NCBI GenBank assembly: GCA_963674835.2
Contig: CAXXKC010000003.1
Coordinates: 1,488,001-1,552,000, forward strand
Source of the DNA: G963674835 sp963674835
GTDB lineage: Bacteria > Planctomycetota > Planctomycetia > Pirellulales > Thermoguttaceae
Direction: 5' to 3'
Length of the DNA stretch: 64,000 nucleotides
Part shown: positions 53,422 through 61,807 of the stretch, piece after piece
Numbering within the stretch: position 1 is the first letter of the stretch
Layout of the letters: every line of letters begins with the position of its first letter
Position numbers and translations under genes: made by a program
Notes under the pieces: generated by a model
Told to the model about the DNA's origin: nothing
The model's database searches: none
What the model saw: only the letters and a program-made list of their open reading frames with translations

Positions 53422-55255
53422 GGGGGAGGGTGCCTGACTTGGTGGAATCGAGTCCGATCGGCATGCGCACGAAGAACGTGGTACCTTGGCCGAGCCGGGA
53501 CTCGAACGCGATGGTGCCTTTGTGTTTTTCGACGACGATGGTGTGGGCGATGGCGAGGCCCTGGCCGGTACCGCGTCCGACTTCCTTGGTTGTGAAGAAG
53601 GGATCGAAGATACGGGAGCGGACGGTTTCGGGAATGCCGGTTCCGGTATCTTCGACTTGTATTTCGACGTCGTCGCCGCAGCGGCGGGTGCGAACGCTGA
53701 TTGTGCCCTTGCCGGCCTCATGGCTGCCAACCTTGTCGGCAATTGCGTGGGCAGCGTTGACGATGAGGTTCAAGAAGACCTGATTGCAGTCGGCCGGCAT
53801 GCAGGTGACCAGGGGCAGGTCGGGGGCAAAATCGGTCACGACGTCGGCGACGTATTTCCATTCGTTGCGGGAGACGGTCAGCGTGCTTTCCAGCGCGGAG
53901 TTGAGATCGACGGCCTGCATTTCCTCGCTGCCGGGATGGGAGAACTCCTTCATCGACTTGACGATCTTCGCCACGCGGTCGACACCTTCGAGCGATTGGG
54001 TGATGGCTTTGGGGATTTCGTCGAGGAAGTACTCGACGTCGGCCCGTTCGACGCAGGCAAGAAGGTCCGCGATCGCTTCCTGGGTGGAGCTGTTTTCGCG
54101 GGCCGCATCGCGCAGGCGAAGGCAGCGGACGAGCAGAGGGGCCAGGTCGACGAACCCATCCATGAGGAAACGGGCGTTGTCGCCGATGTATTGGGTGGGG
54201 GTATTGATTTCGTGGGCGATCCCGGCGGCCAACTGTCCGATGGACTCGAGCTTCTGCGCCTGGCGGAGTTGGGCTTCGAGGTGGCGGCGTTCGGTGGTGT
54301 CGCGGAAGGTGAGCACGGCGCCGACGGTTCGGTCGCCTTCGCGGATCGCGCTGCCGGTGAACTCGACGGGGAGACTGCTTCCGTCTTTCCTCCAGAGGAT
54401 CTCGCTGCCTTGGAGGGCGACTCCCGACCGCATGCAGATGGCGAAGATGGGGCAGTCGTGGCGATGGTAAGGCGTGCCGTCGGCCTTGGCGTAGTGCACG
54501 ATCTCGTGCAGGGGTTTGCCGATCAGTTCGGACGCCTGCCAGCCGAGCATTTTTTCGGCGGCGGGATTGACGAAGATCGTGCAACCGGCGGCGTCGAGGC
54601 CGCAGATTCCCTCGCCGACGGAGTTGAGGATCATCTCGTTCTGAAGATGGAGGCGTTTGAGTTCTTCATCGGCTTGTTTGCGCTGGGTGATATCGCGGAA
54701 GATGCCGCTGAAGATGCGCCGGTAGCCGAGACAGACTTCACTGACGGCAAGATCGAGGGGGAAGATGGTGCCGTCGCGGCGCTGGCCGAGGACTTCGCAT
54801 CCGAAGCCCGTGCGGCCGGGGGTGTCTTGTCGCAGGTAGTCGCGCAGGCGTTTCTGGTGGTGGCTGCGGTGCGGCTCGGGGACGAGCAGAGAGATGTTCT
54901 GGCCGATGACTTCTTCGGGCGCGTAGCCGAAGATGCCGGACGCCGCCTCGTTGAAGGACTCGATGACGCCGGATTCGTCGATGGTGACAATGCCGTCGGC
55001 GGCCATCATCATTACGGCCTGGAGCTGAGTGAGGTGTTCCTGCTGTTCGCGGAGGCGCTGCTCGTGCTCTTCGATGGCGGCAATGATCGCCTCGGCGTGG
55101 GAGGCGCGGAGGGCTTCCTGTTCGGCTTGGAGATGGGCGATTCGCGTGCGGAGTTTGTCTTCGGTCTCCTTGGGCGCGGGTTGACCGTCTTTGTCGTCGA
55201 AGAGGTCTTCGGCGGCTTCGAGAAGATGTTCGATGCTCTGGAGCGACGAAGTCAT
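53396..55255 (-). CDS. PAS-PAS sensor histidine kinase
   Basis: 619 residues, soluble. An N-terminal coiled coil (about 25-78, EDKLRTRIAHLQAEQEALRA) precedes PAS 1 (about 80-195, DGIVTIDESGVIESFNEAAS, EEVIGQNISLLVPEPHR) and PAS 2 (about 205-330, CGLDAAGCTIFVNPAAEKML, with HRHDCPIFAICMRSG). The kinase core has GQLAAGIAHEINTPTQYIGDN, FLNLIVNAAHAIA, VEDTGTGIPETV and GTGQGLAIAHTIVVEKHKG. It is the likely input of this operon, phosphorylating the receivers encoded downstream. It starts 9 bp after the lone HDOD gene. Confidence 0.9.
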   Translation of the reverse strand: MTSSLQSIEHLLEAAEDLFDDKDGQPAPKETEDKLRTRIAHLQAEQEALRASHAEAIIAAIEEHEQRLREQQEHLTQLQAVMMMAADGIVTIDESGVIESFNEAASGIFGYAPEEVIGQNISLLVPEPHRSHHQKRLRDYLRQDTPGRTGFGCEVLGQRRDGTIFPLDLAVSEVCLGYRRIFSGIFRDITQRKQADEELKRLHLQNEMILNSVGEGICGLDAAGCTIFVNPAAEKMLGWQASELIGKPLHEIVHYAKADGTPYHRHDCPIFAICMRSGVALQGSEILWRKDGSSLPVEFTGSAIREGDRTVGAVLTFRDTTERRHLEAQLRQAQKLESIGQLAAGIAHEINTPTQYIGDNARFLMDGFVDLAPLLVRCLRLRDAARENSSTQEAIADLLACVERADVEYFLDEIPKAITQSLEGVDRVAKIVKSMKEFSHPGSEEMQAVDLNSALESTLTVSRNEWKYVADVVTDFAPDLPLVTCMPADCNQVFLNLIVNAAHAIADKVGSHEAGKGTISVRTRRCGDDVEIQVEDTGTGIPETVRSRIFDPFFTTKEVGRGTGQGLAIAHTIVVEKHKGTIAFESRLGQGTTFFVRMPIGLDSTKSGTLPHESNPVRR

Positions 55256-55264
55256 GATATGCGG

Positions 55265-56146
55265 CTACATGTGGAGCAGGTTGGCATTGGCGGCCAGTTC
55301 CTGATCGAGGTCTTCAACCAATACAGCCAGGTCGTTTCGGGTGAGCGAGAGGGCTTCGAGGGCTGTGCGGGGGAACTGGACCAACTGAACGCCGACCGAC
55401 GAGATTCCCTTGACGGAACAGATCAGGTTGGCGATTTCGACGAAGCGGACCTTGTCGATCTCCTCGCTGCGGCAGCGTTCGGACGCGTGGTGGAAGCGAA
55501 TCGCCTCCTGGACGGCGAGAGGGAAGCCCCAGGCGGCGGCGATCTTTGCACCCAACTGCGCGTGGTTGAAGCCGAGTTGGCCGCGTTCGGCTTCGCAGAG
55601 CGAATTTGCGGAGGGGAGCGAGCGGATGACGTCGCAGAAGAAGGGATGGGCGTGTTGGTCTTCGAGAATGATGCCGATATCGTGCATCAGGCCGGCCAAG
55701 AAGACGTCTTCGAAGGCAGCGAATTTTCGTCGCATGGCGATGAGGCGGGCGCAGACGCCGACGGAGACGAGGTGTTTCCATAGGAGGGATCGCCGGTACG
55801 AGCCCGCTATTTCCTCTTGCTTGAACAGTTCGTTGACGCTGGCGGTGACGGCCAAGTTGCGGATCTGTTTCTGGCCCAGGTAGGCGATTGCCTGCTGCAG
55901 GTTGGTGATCTTCATGCGAACGCCGAAGGCCGAAGAGTTGACGCAACGGAGCACGCGGGCGGCCAGCGCCGGGTCGTTCTCCATGACTCGCTTGAGGTCG
56001 ACGGCATTGGAATTGGGGTCGTTGGCGACCTCGATGATCTGCAAGGCGACTTGCGGAAGCGTGGAGATTTCATCGATCCGGCGTACGAGGCGACTCAACG
56101 GCGGAGGCGCGCCCGGGATGTATGGCTGGACATGGGACATGCTCAT
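55265..56146 (-). CDS. Stand-alone HDOD-domain protein
   Basis: 293 residues, first gene of the signalling operon. HDOD core: DEISTLPQVALQIIEVANDP, NDPALAARVLRCVNSSAFG, YLGQKQIRNLAVTASVNELF, VFLAGLMHDIGIILEDQHAHPFF and FNHAQLGAKIAAAWGFPLAVQEAI. HDOD regulators act downstream of kinases, and this one may bridge the kinase at 53396 to its targets. The ATG at 56146 is preferred because a GGGAGG lies just upstream; a GTG at 56158 would put the ribosome binding site inside the gene. Confidence 0.87.
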   Translation of the reverse strand: MSMSHVQPYIPGAPPPLSRLVRRIDEISTLPQVALQIIEVANDPNSNAVDLKRVMENDPALAARVLRCVNSSAFGVRMKITNLQQAIAYLGQKQIRNLAVTASVNELFKQEEIAGSYRRSLLWKHLVSVGVCARLIAMRRKFAAFEDVFLAGLMHDIGIILEDQHAHPFFCDVIRSLPSANSLCEAERGQLGFNHAQLGAKIAAAWGFPLAVQEAIRFHHASERCRSEEIDKVRFVEIANLICSVKGISSVGVQLVQFPRTALEALSLTRNDLAVLVEDLDQELAANANLLHM

Positions 56147-56456
56147 GGTTCCTCCCACGTTGTCGCCGAAGAGCCCGACCGTGACGGGTTGGCGCGGCCA
56201 CGAGGTCGTCTCACGGCCCTATACCGTAAGGGTACGTTACACTCTGCATGTCGGCACATTGGGCGGTAGGGAGTGGGCCGCGACCGTCGCCTGTGGATTA
56301 GCCCCCCAGGCTGTACTAGCATATCCGGTCGAATCGAAATGATCGGACGAAGGTGGAAACGGGGCGGCGGAATTTCTCGTAGCGTCGGTCTGTAGGTATA
56401 CTGGGGCCCGAGCGGCCGCTGTGGCTGCATGGCGTGAAATGCGGGAGCGTGTTGCT
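56147..56456. other. Divergent control region of the signalling operon and the alpha/alpha-barrel gene
   Basis: 310 bp between the two starts. It must carry promoters in both directions, but I cannot pick boxes with confidence. No repeat element or gene is seen. Confidence 0.4.
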
Positions 56457-58406
56457 ATGCTGCGTTGGAAGAGAGACGGCTTGGCCATTCGGGGATCGGT
56501 GTTGGTTGTGCTGATGACCGTGGCCTGCTTGGCGGCGGCCGGGGGCGAGGCGCGGCTGCGCGTGGAGGCGAATCCGACGCGACCGGAGATCGGGTTCCTC
56601 AGTTGGGACACGGAAGGCGGATCGCGCGTGGAGACGAACTTGCTGCGGTCTGGGCAGGCGACGGGCTTGCAGGTATGTCAGGGCGGAAAGTGGAGAGCAG
56701 TGGCCGAGCTGCCGACGACGGTAGAGCGGGTGTTGCCGGAGACGATTCGCTATCGTACGAGCTTGGGCGAGCAGGCTGCGCTGTGCTGGAGCCTTTGGAC
56801 GGCGAACGATCGGTTGGCCATGACGTTCACGTTCGACGGAGGGCCGAATGAGCGCATCGACGGGCTGCGGCTGGTGGTGGCGTTGGACCCGGGTGTGACG
56901 CCGACGACAGTGCTGCCGAGTGACTGGGGCGAAGACGGGCGATTTCGGCTGCCGGCGATCATCAGCGCGCCCGATTTCGGTCAGATGCTGCTTTCGGAGG
57001 CCGAGGGGCGGGAAGTGACGGGTCGGCTGGAGGGAAGCCGCCAGGCGAAGTGGGTGGACTTGTGGATTGATCTGCCGTTGCGGAGCGGCGGTCAGAGTTG
57101 CACGCTGCGTTTGGAGCCGTATTGGCTGCCAGCGCCGCGGGGCTTGAAGGATCAGGATCTGTGGCGGCAGGCGCGGCGCGGCTGGTTCGGGGCGTTGCAG
57201 CCGTCAGCCCGATGGGGTGAGCAGGACCGTCCGTACAGTGCGCCGGCGGGCGTGCTGGCCAACAACGTGATCAGTGATCCGGCGAGTTGTTCGCTGTGGT
57301 TCTATGCGGATCAGGCGCTGTGGACGCCGCAATTGACGCCGGAGATTTCGGTCGCGGCCCTGGTGCAGCGTTCGCTGGACTGGTGGCTCGACCACCGCAT
57401 GCGCCCGACGGGCGAGATGGTCTGCTACTGGGATTACGGCGACTTTCTGGACGCGGACGCAGGCGTGCTCATCGCCGCCTGGGACTATGTGGAGGCGACG
57501 GGCGACACGGGCTGGCTCGGCCGGCGGATCGAACAGCTTGAGAAGACCGGCGAGTTTCTCGCGCGGCGCGACGTCGACGGCGATGGAATCGTGGAGGCCG
57601 TTCAGAGCGGCAATGCCAATACGCTGCGGGAACCGAAGCGGTCGTGCGCCTGGTTCGACGCGGTGAATTGCGGCCATAAGGACGGGTATACGAACGCGTT
57701 GATCTATCGGGCGTGGCGGTGTTTGGCGGAACTCGAGCGGCGGTTAGACCGGCCCGAGCAACGGGCGCGCTACGGGAATCTGGCCGATCGGCTGAAGGGG
57801 GCATATTTGAAGACGCTGTTCAATCCGGCCACCGGCTGGTTGGCGTGGTGGAAGAGCGAGGATGGACAGTTGCACGACTACGCAGCCCCAACGATCAATG
57901 GCCTAGCGATCGAGTACGGACTGGTGGAGCCGGAGTTGGGCCGCGCGATTTTGGACCGCCTATGGGCGAAGATGGAGCAGGTGGGATTTCAGCGATTCGA
58001 CTTGGGCATTCCCATGACGCTCGACCCGGTGCGGCGGAGCGATTACTTGCAGCCGGGTGCGATCGGCGTGCCCCAGCGCGAGGACGGCACGGATACGTTG
58101 GGCCACTACATGAACGGCGGGATTACTGCCGGGCACGTGCTGCATTTCCTGGCGGCCCATTACGTGGTCGGCCGCCCGGAGAAGGCCGACGAGTTGCTGC
58201 GGGCGATGTTGAAGCGGCAGTCGGAAGGCAAGTTCCAGAACGGGGTCCGGGATGCTTCGGGACAGGGAATCGATTGGACGGATTGGAACGGCAACGCCAC
58301 GGGGTACGAGGGGTACCTGGCGGACAGTTACCGTTTTCTTCAGTCCGTGCTGCTTCGGCAGGCCGAGTTTCGGCAGCGTTATTATGGGCCTTTGGGGGTG
58401 AATTGA
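56457..58406 (+). CDS. Secreted glycosidase-like protein with alpha/alpha-barrel fold
   Basis: 649 residues, Sec signal (LAIRGSVLVVLMTVACLAAAGG). The N-terminal about 230 residues are beta-rich. The rest alternates long helices with W/D-rich turns (RSLDWWLDHRMRPTGEMVCYWDYGDFLD, SNA-type NTLREPKRSCAWFDAVNCGHKDGYTNAL, GTDTLGHYMNGGITAGHVLHFLAAHYV, DWTDWNGNATGYEGYLADSYRFLQ), the pattern of alpha/alpha(6)-barrel glycosidases. The acid/base residues cannot be assigned. The start at 56457 follows CGGGAG by 9 bases; an in-frame extension to 56421 exists. Substrate unknown. Confidence 0.72.
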   Translation: MLRWKRDGLAIRGSVLVVLMTVACLAAAGGEARLRVEANPTRPEIGFLSWDTEGGSRVETNLLRSGQATGLQVCQGGKWRAVAELPTTVERVLPETIRYRTSLGEQAALCWSLWTANDRLAMTFTFDGGPNERIDGLRLVVALDPGVTPTTVLPSDWGEDGRFRLPAIISAPDFGQMLLSEAEGREVTGRLEGSRQAKWVDLWIDLPLRSGGQSCTLRLEPYWLPAPRGLKDQDLWRQARRGWFGALQPSARWGEQDRPYSAPAGVLANNVISDPASCSLWFYADQALWTPQLTPEISVAALVQRSLDWWLDHRMRPTGEMVCYWDYGDFLDADAGVLIAAWDYVEATGDTGWLGRRIEQLEKTGEFLARRDVDGDGIVEAVQSGNANTLREPKRSCAWFDAVNCGHKDGYTNALIYRAWRCLAELERRLDRPEQRARYGNLADRLKGAYLKTLFNPATGWLAWWKSEDGQLHDYAAPTINGLAIEYGLVEPELGRAILDRLWAKMEQVGFQRFDLGIPMTLDPVRRSDYLQPGAIGVPQREDGTDTLGHYMNGGITAGHVLHFLAAHYVVGRPEKADELLRAMLKRQSEGKFQNGVRDASGQGIDWTDWNGNATGYEGYLADSYRFLQSVLLRQAEFRQRYYGPLGVN

Positions 58407-58444
58407 GTTGAGGTTGGTGGGGCGGTGTTTTGTTTGGAGGTGAG

Positions 58445-58491
58445 TTTGTATGAAGAAAGAGGCTGCCCGGCCTTGGGAGGTCGCGCAGCCT
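58445..58491 (-). terminator. Intrinsic terminator of the symporter gene
   Basis: On the minus strand a stem of about 14 bp (58460-58491, AGGCTGC and GCAGCCT at its base, one mismatch, one wobble, loop of four) is followed by CTTTCTTC, T-rich for 8 bases. It lies in the convergent gap between the barrel gene and the symporter. Confidence 0.55.
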
Positions 58492-58524
58492 CGCGGTTTG
58501 GCAGGAGTGGATGCGCCGGCGGGG

Positions 58525-58650
58525 CTACTTCTTCGTCTGATTGAGCAGCGATTTGGCGTCCGCGGCGGAACGGGTGTCGCCGGAGTGGATAACCTTGGAC
58601 ATGGCCTCGGCGACCGTGGCGGCGGGTTGCTATCGGCCGGGATGGCCGCG
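58525..58650 (-). pseudogene. Possible C-terminal remnant of the symporter in another frame
   Basis: Just past the symporter stop (58652-58654), a different frame reads ATVAEAMSKVIHSGDTRSAA then DAKSLLNQTKK before a stop at 58525. The composition is protein-like and follows directly on the symporter end. It may be the former C-terminus, cut off by a frameshift, or a chance match. Confidence 0.25.
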
Positions 58651-58651
58651 C

Positions 58652-60193
58652 CTAGCGGGAGGGAGCCGACGGGACTGGTTGGAGGTAGCGATCGACGACA
58701 GCGGCACCAACCATGTCGCCGAAGACATTGACGGTCGTTCGCTGGCGATCGAGGAACCAGTCGATGGCGAGGATGGTGCCGATACCCGCGGCAGGCAGGC
58801 CGACGGCGGCGAGCACGACGAGCATGGTCACGAGTCCGGCCTCGGGGATACCGGGCGCGCCCATGGCGGCGAGCGTGGCGGTGAGAAAGACGATGGCCAG
58901 CGATATGCCGTCCAACTGGATTCCCAGCGACTGGGCGATGAAGACGGCCGCCGTGGCTTCGTAGAGGGCCGTGCCATTCATATTGATGGTGGCACCGAGC
59001 GGGAGCACGAAGCCGGCCGATCGCTCGGAGACGCCGCTGGCCTCGACGCACTCGATGGTGACGGGGAGCGTCGCCGACGAGCTGCCCGTGCTGAGCGCGG
59101 TGAGGAGTGCACGTGCCATTTCGTAGACGTAGCGTGCGGGGTTGCGGCGCGCGAACAGGGCAAGGATTGCGCAGAGCACGGCAGTCTGGATGGCCAATCC
59201 GAGCATGACGGTGAGGACGAACCAACCGAGGCGGGCGAGCTCTTCCTGAAACGCGCGGCCGCCGCCGCTGGCAGCGACTCGGGTGGCGACGAGGCCGAAG
59301 ATGCCTATCGGCGCCAGGAAGATGATCCAGTGGACGATCTTCATCACGGCGTCGTTGGCGGCGTGGAAGAAGGCGACGGCGGGTTTTCCTTTTTCGCCGA
59401 GTGTGCTGAGCGCGGCGCCGAAGATGAGCGCGAAGATGATCATCGCCAGGACGTTGGTTTGGCTGGCAGCCTGGAAGAGGTTGTCGGGGATCATGCCGCT
59501 GCCCGGCTCGTTGTCGCTGCCGCGGACGACTTCGAGCAACGTGGTGAGCGGGGTCTTGTCCTGTTTGGCCAGCACGTTTTCGCTCACATAGGCGAAGGTG
59601 TCGTTGGTTCGCGTGCCGGGTTGGATCATCTCGACCAGGAGCATTCCCACCAGGACGGCGATGGCGCTGGTGGCCAAGTAGAACAAGATGGTCCAGCCGC
59701 CGACCTTGCCCAGGCGGCGGACGTCGCCCAGCGAGGTGATGCCGCAGATCATGCTGGTAAGGACCAAGGGAATGACCATCATTTTGAGAGCACGGAGGAA
59801 GACGTCGCCGGAGAATCGGACGATTTCCCAGACGGCAAGCGGGATGCGCTGGTCGGTCTGCTCGGCCTGGCGGGCGACCGCCTGGACGTTGGCGATCTCT
59901 TGGCGGACGGCACCGACCTGGCTGCGCCAGTGGGCCGCCTGGGCGTCGAGATGCCGGGCGGCATCGGGTTTTCCTTCGGCGGCCATCTGCTCGGCGCGGC
60001 GTTGCGCTTCGGCGGCGAACTTCTCCTTCTGCTGGACGGTTCGCTCGAGCCGCTGGATCTTCGCTTGCGGTCCGCCGGCGGCGATCCACATCTGCCGTCC
60101 GTAGACGGCCCCGAGGAGTCCACCGAGGAGCATGCCCAACAGAATGCCGACAAGTCCGATGCGATTCGTGCGGTCGCCGTTGGGGGCTTTCAC
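58652..60193 (-). CDS. Dicarboxylate/amino acid:cation symporter (DAACS) with coiled-coil insert
   Basis: 513 residues against about 420-430 for typical family members. DAACS motifs are intact: SSSATLPVTIEC, AGFVLPLGATINMNGTALYEA and AAMGAPGIPEAGL. Between membrane helix 1 (GLVGILLGMLLGGLLGAVYG) and the next transport segment is an extra Gln/Glu/Ala-rich coiled coil of about 70 residues (KIQRLERTVQQKEKFAAEAQ, then AEGKPDAARHLDAQ). The GTG at 60193 has AGGAG 10 bases before it and no closer ATG exists. It lies opposite the barrel gene and opposite a glycosyltransferase, without an obvious operon partner. Confidence 0.86.
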   Translation of the reverse strand: MKAPNGDRTNRIGLVGILLGMLLGGLLGAVYGRQMWIAAGGPQAKIQRLERTVQQKEKFAAEAQRRAEQMAAEGKPDAARHLDAQAAHWRSQVGAVRQEIANVQAVARQAEQTDQRIPLAVWEIVRFSGDVFLRALKMMVIPLVLTSMICGITSLGDVRRLGKVGGWTILFYLATSAIAVLVGMLLVEMIQPGTRTNDTFAYVSENVLAKQDKTPLTTLLEVVRGSDNEPGSGMIPDNLFQAASQTNVLAMIIFALIFGAALSTLGEKGKPAVAFFHAANDAVMKIVHWIIFLAPIGIFGLVATRVAASGGGRAFQEELARLGWFVLTVMLGLAIQTAVLCAILALFARRNPARYVYEMARALLTALSTGSSSATLPVTIECVEASGVSERSAGFVLPLGATINMNGTALYEATAAVFIAQSLGIQLDGISLAIVFLTATLAAMGAPGIPEAGLVTMLVVLAAVGLPAAGIGTILAIDWFLDRQRTTVNVFGDMVGAAVVDRYLQPVPSAPSR

Positions 60194-60430
60194 GATGGTT
60201 CGACTCCTGCGTCGGTGGATGCGTGCGAGGCATAGCCCTCTGGAGGAGGGTCGTTTGTGGATGATTCTAGCAGATTTGGGCGGCGATAGCCCGAGCAAGT
60301 CGATGTCAACGCGGTTGATCCAGTCATTGCACTTGACCCATTTTTGCACTGGATGCTATTCTCTGCCGCCGCTTCGAGAAACGGCAAGGAGTGCCACTAC
60401 GTTCGAGGGAAGTGTAAGCGGGGTGCGGAA

Positions 60431-61789
60431 ATGGGGTCGGTCTGGCTATTGATCTACCTGGTGGCGGCAGGCATCGCGGTCGTCCAGGGTGTGCTGATCA
60501 TTGCCCAGATTTGGGAGCACCGGCGGTTCGTGCGCGGCCGGTTCCGCCGGCTGCTGAAGAAAGGTCGGTCGGGGCGGGCGATGCTGCTGATTCCCTGCCG
60601 CGGCACGGACTTGGGCCTGGAGCGAAACCTGGACACGCTGTTGCAGCAAGACTACGAGGACTACCAGGTTCGGTTCATCGTGGAGAGCGAAGCGGATCCT
60701 GCCTATGCAGCCATTCAGCGAGTGATCGGCCGACGTGCGGACGTTCGGTGCGAAGTGATCGTAGCCGGGCAGGCGAGCTGCGGGGGCCAGAAAGTCCACA
60801 ACCTGAGGATGGCGACGGCAGAGCTTCCGGCTGAGGTCGAGTATCTGGCATTCGTCGATTCGGATGCGCGGCTGGAGCCGTGCTGGCTTCGAGCACTGGT
60901 GGGAAAGCTGGACCACGACGACATTGCGGCGGCGACAGGGTATCGGTGGTTCGTTCCGACGCGTGGCTCGCTGGCCAACTGGCTGCTGGAGAGCATCAAT
61001 GCGAACTACGCGTTGTCGTTCGGCCCGAAGACGCCGGGATTTATTTGGGGCGGCTCCTGGGCGATCCGGCGCAAGCTGTTCGAGTCGCTCGATCTGCGGG
61101 GTGCGTGGGAAGGGACCCTGAGCGATGATCTGGTCGCCACGCGCGTGGTGAACCGTAGCGGTCTGCGGTCTGTGTTCGAGCCGCGCTGCATGGTTGGCTC
61201 GCCGTTGGATACGAACCTGCGCGACATGTTCTCGTTTCTGCGGCGGCAGTACCTAATCTCGCGGTATTACGCTGCGCCGTGGTGGGCCATGGCACTGGTG
61301 GTGGTGCTGTTCGCCGACGTGGTGTTCTGGGGTAGCGCGGGTTGGGCCGTTTGGGCACGGATGGCCGGCCGAGGCGAGTGGTGGATTCCGGCGGCGGTCG
61401 CCGCTTCGTTGTACGCGATCAGCGTATTGCGGGGGCAGATTCGCAGCAGCATTGCGAGGCTGTATTTTCCCGATGCGGACGACGTGTTTCGCCGTGTTTG
61501 CCGGTTCGACGCCTGGGCGGGGCCTCTGGCCGGATTGGTGAACGGGGCGGCGCTGGTGAGTTCGGCTGTGGGACGGCACCTGGTGTGGCGCGGGATTACA
61601 TATCGACTGCACGTGGGTGGACGAGCAGAGCCGTTGCGACGGGACGAGCCCGGCGGCGACAGACGGGATGAGACAGAGCACGGTCGGCCGGCGAGGGCCG
61701 GGGTTAGGAAGCCACACATGCTGGACGTTGCGCCCGCGATGGAGAGCGTCGCAAAGCGGGCATCGACCGGTACTAGGCAATCTCCGTGA
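60431..61789 (+). CDS. Membrane glycosyltransferase, family 2 (GT21/HpnI-like)
   Basis: 452 residues. One N-terminal helix (VWLLIYLVAAGIAVVQGVLII), GT2 catalytic domain with LIPCRG, GQKVHNLRMA, FVDSDARLEP (DxD), WGGSWAIRR, TLSDDLVATR (catalytic Asp region) and FLRRQYLISRYY. Two to three helices follow at the C-terminus, then a polar tail. This order is that of ceramide-glucosyltransferase-like (GT21) enzymes that glycosylate lipids at the membrane. A B12-type radical SAM gene follows by 18 bp, a pairing also seen in hopanoid clusters (HpnI/HpnJ). No squalene-hopene cyclase is in view, so that role is unproven. Confidence 0.8.
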   Translation: MGSVWLLIYLVAAGIAVVQGVLIIAQIWEHRRFVRGRFRRLLKKGRSGRAMLLIPCRGTDLGLERNLDTLLQQDYEDYQVRFIVESEADPAYAAIQRVIGRRADVRCEVIVAGQASCGGQKVHNLRMATAELPAEVEYLAFVDSDARLEPCWLRALVGKLDHDDIAAATGYRWFVPTRGSLANWLLESINANYALSFGPKTPGFIWGGSWAIRRKLFESLDLRGAWEGTLSDDLVATRVVNRSGLRSVFEPRCMVGSPLDTNLRDMFSFLRRQYLISRYYAAPWWAMALVVVLFADVVFWGSAGWAVWARMAGRGEWWIPAAVAASLYAISVLRGQIRSSIARLYFPDADDVFRRVCRFDAWAGPLAGLVNGAALVSSAVGRHLVWRGITYRLHVGGRAEPLRRDEPGGDRRDETEHGRPARAGVRKPHMLDVAPAMESVAKRASTGTRQSP

Positions 61790-61807
61790 GCAAGCAAGGA
61801 GGCTTGG

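Noticed and set aside
57960..60233. A 757-codon minus frame spanning the symporter and part of the barrel gene
   Set aside because: Arg/Pro/His-rich. It covers two recognised genes in the wrong frames.
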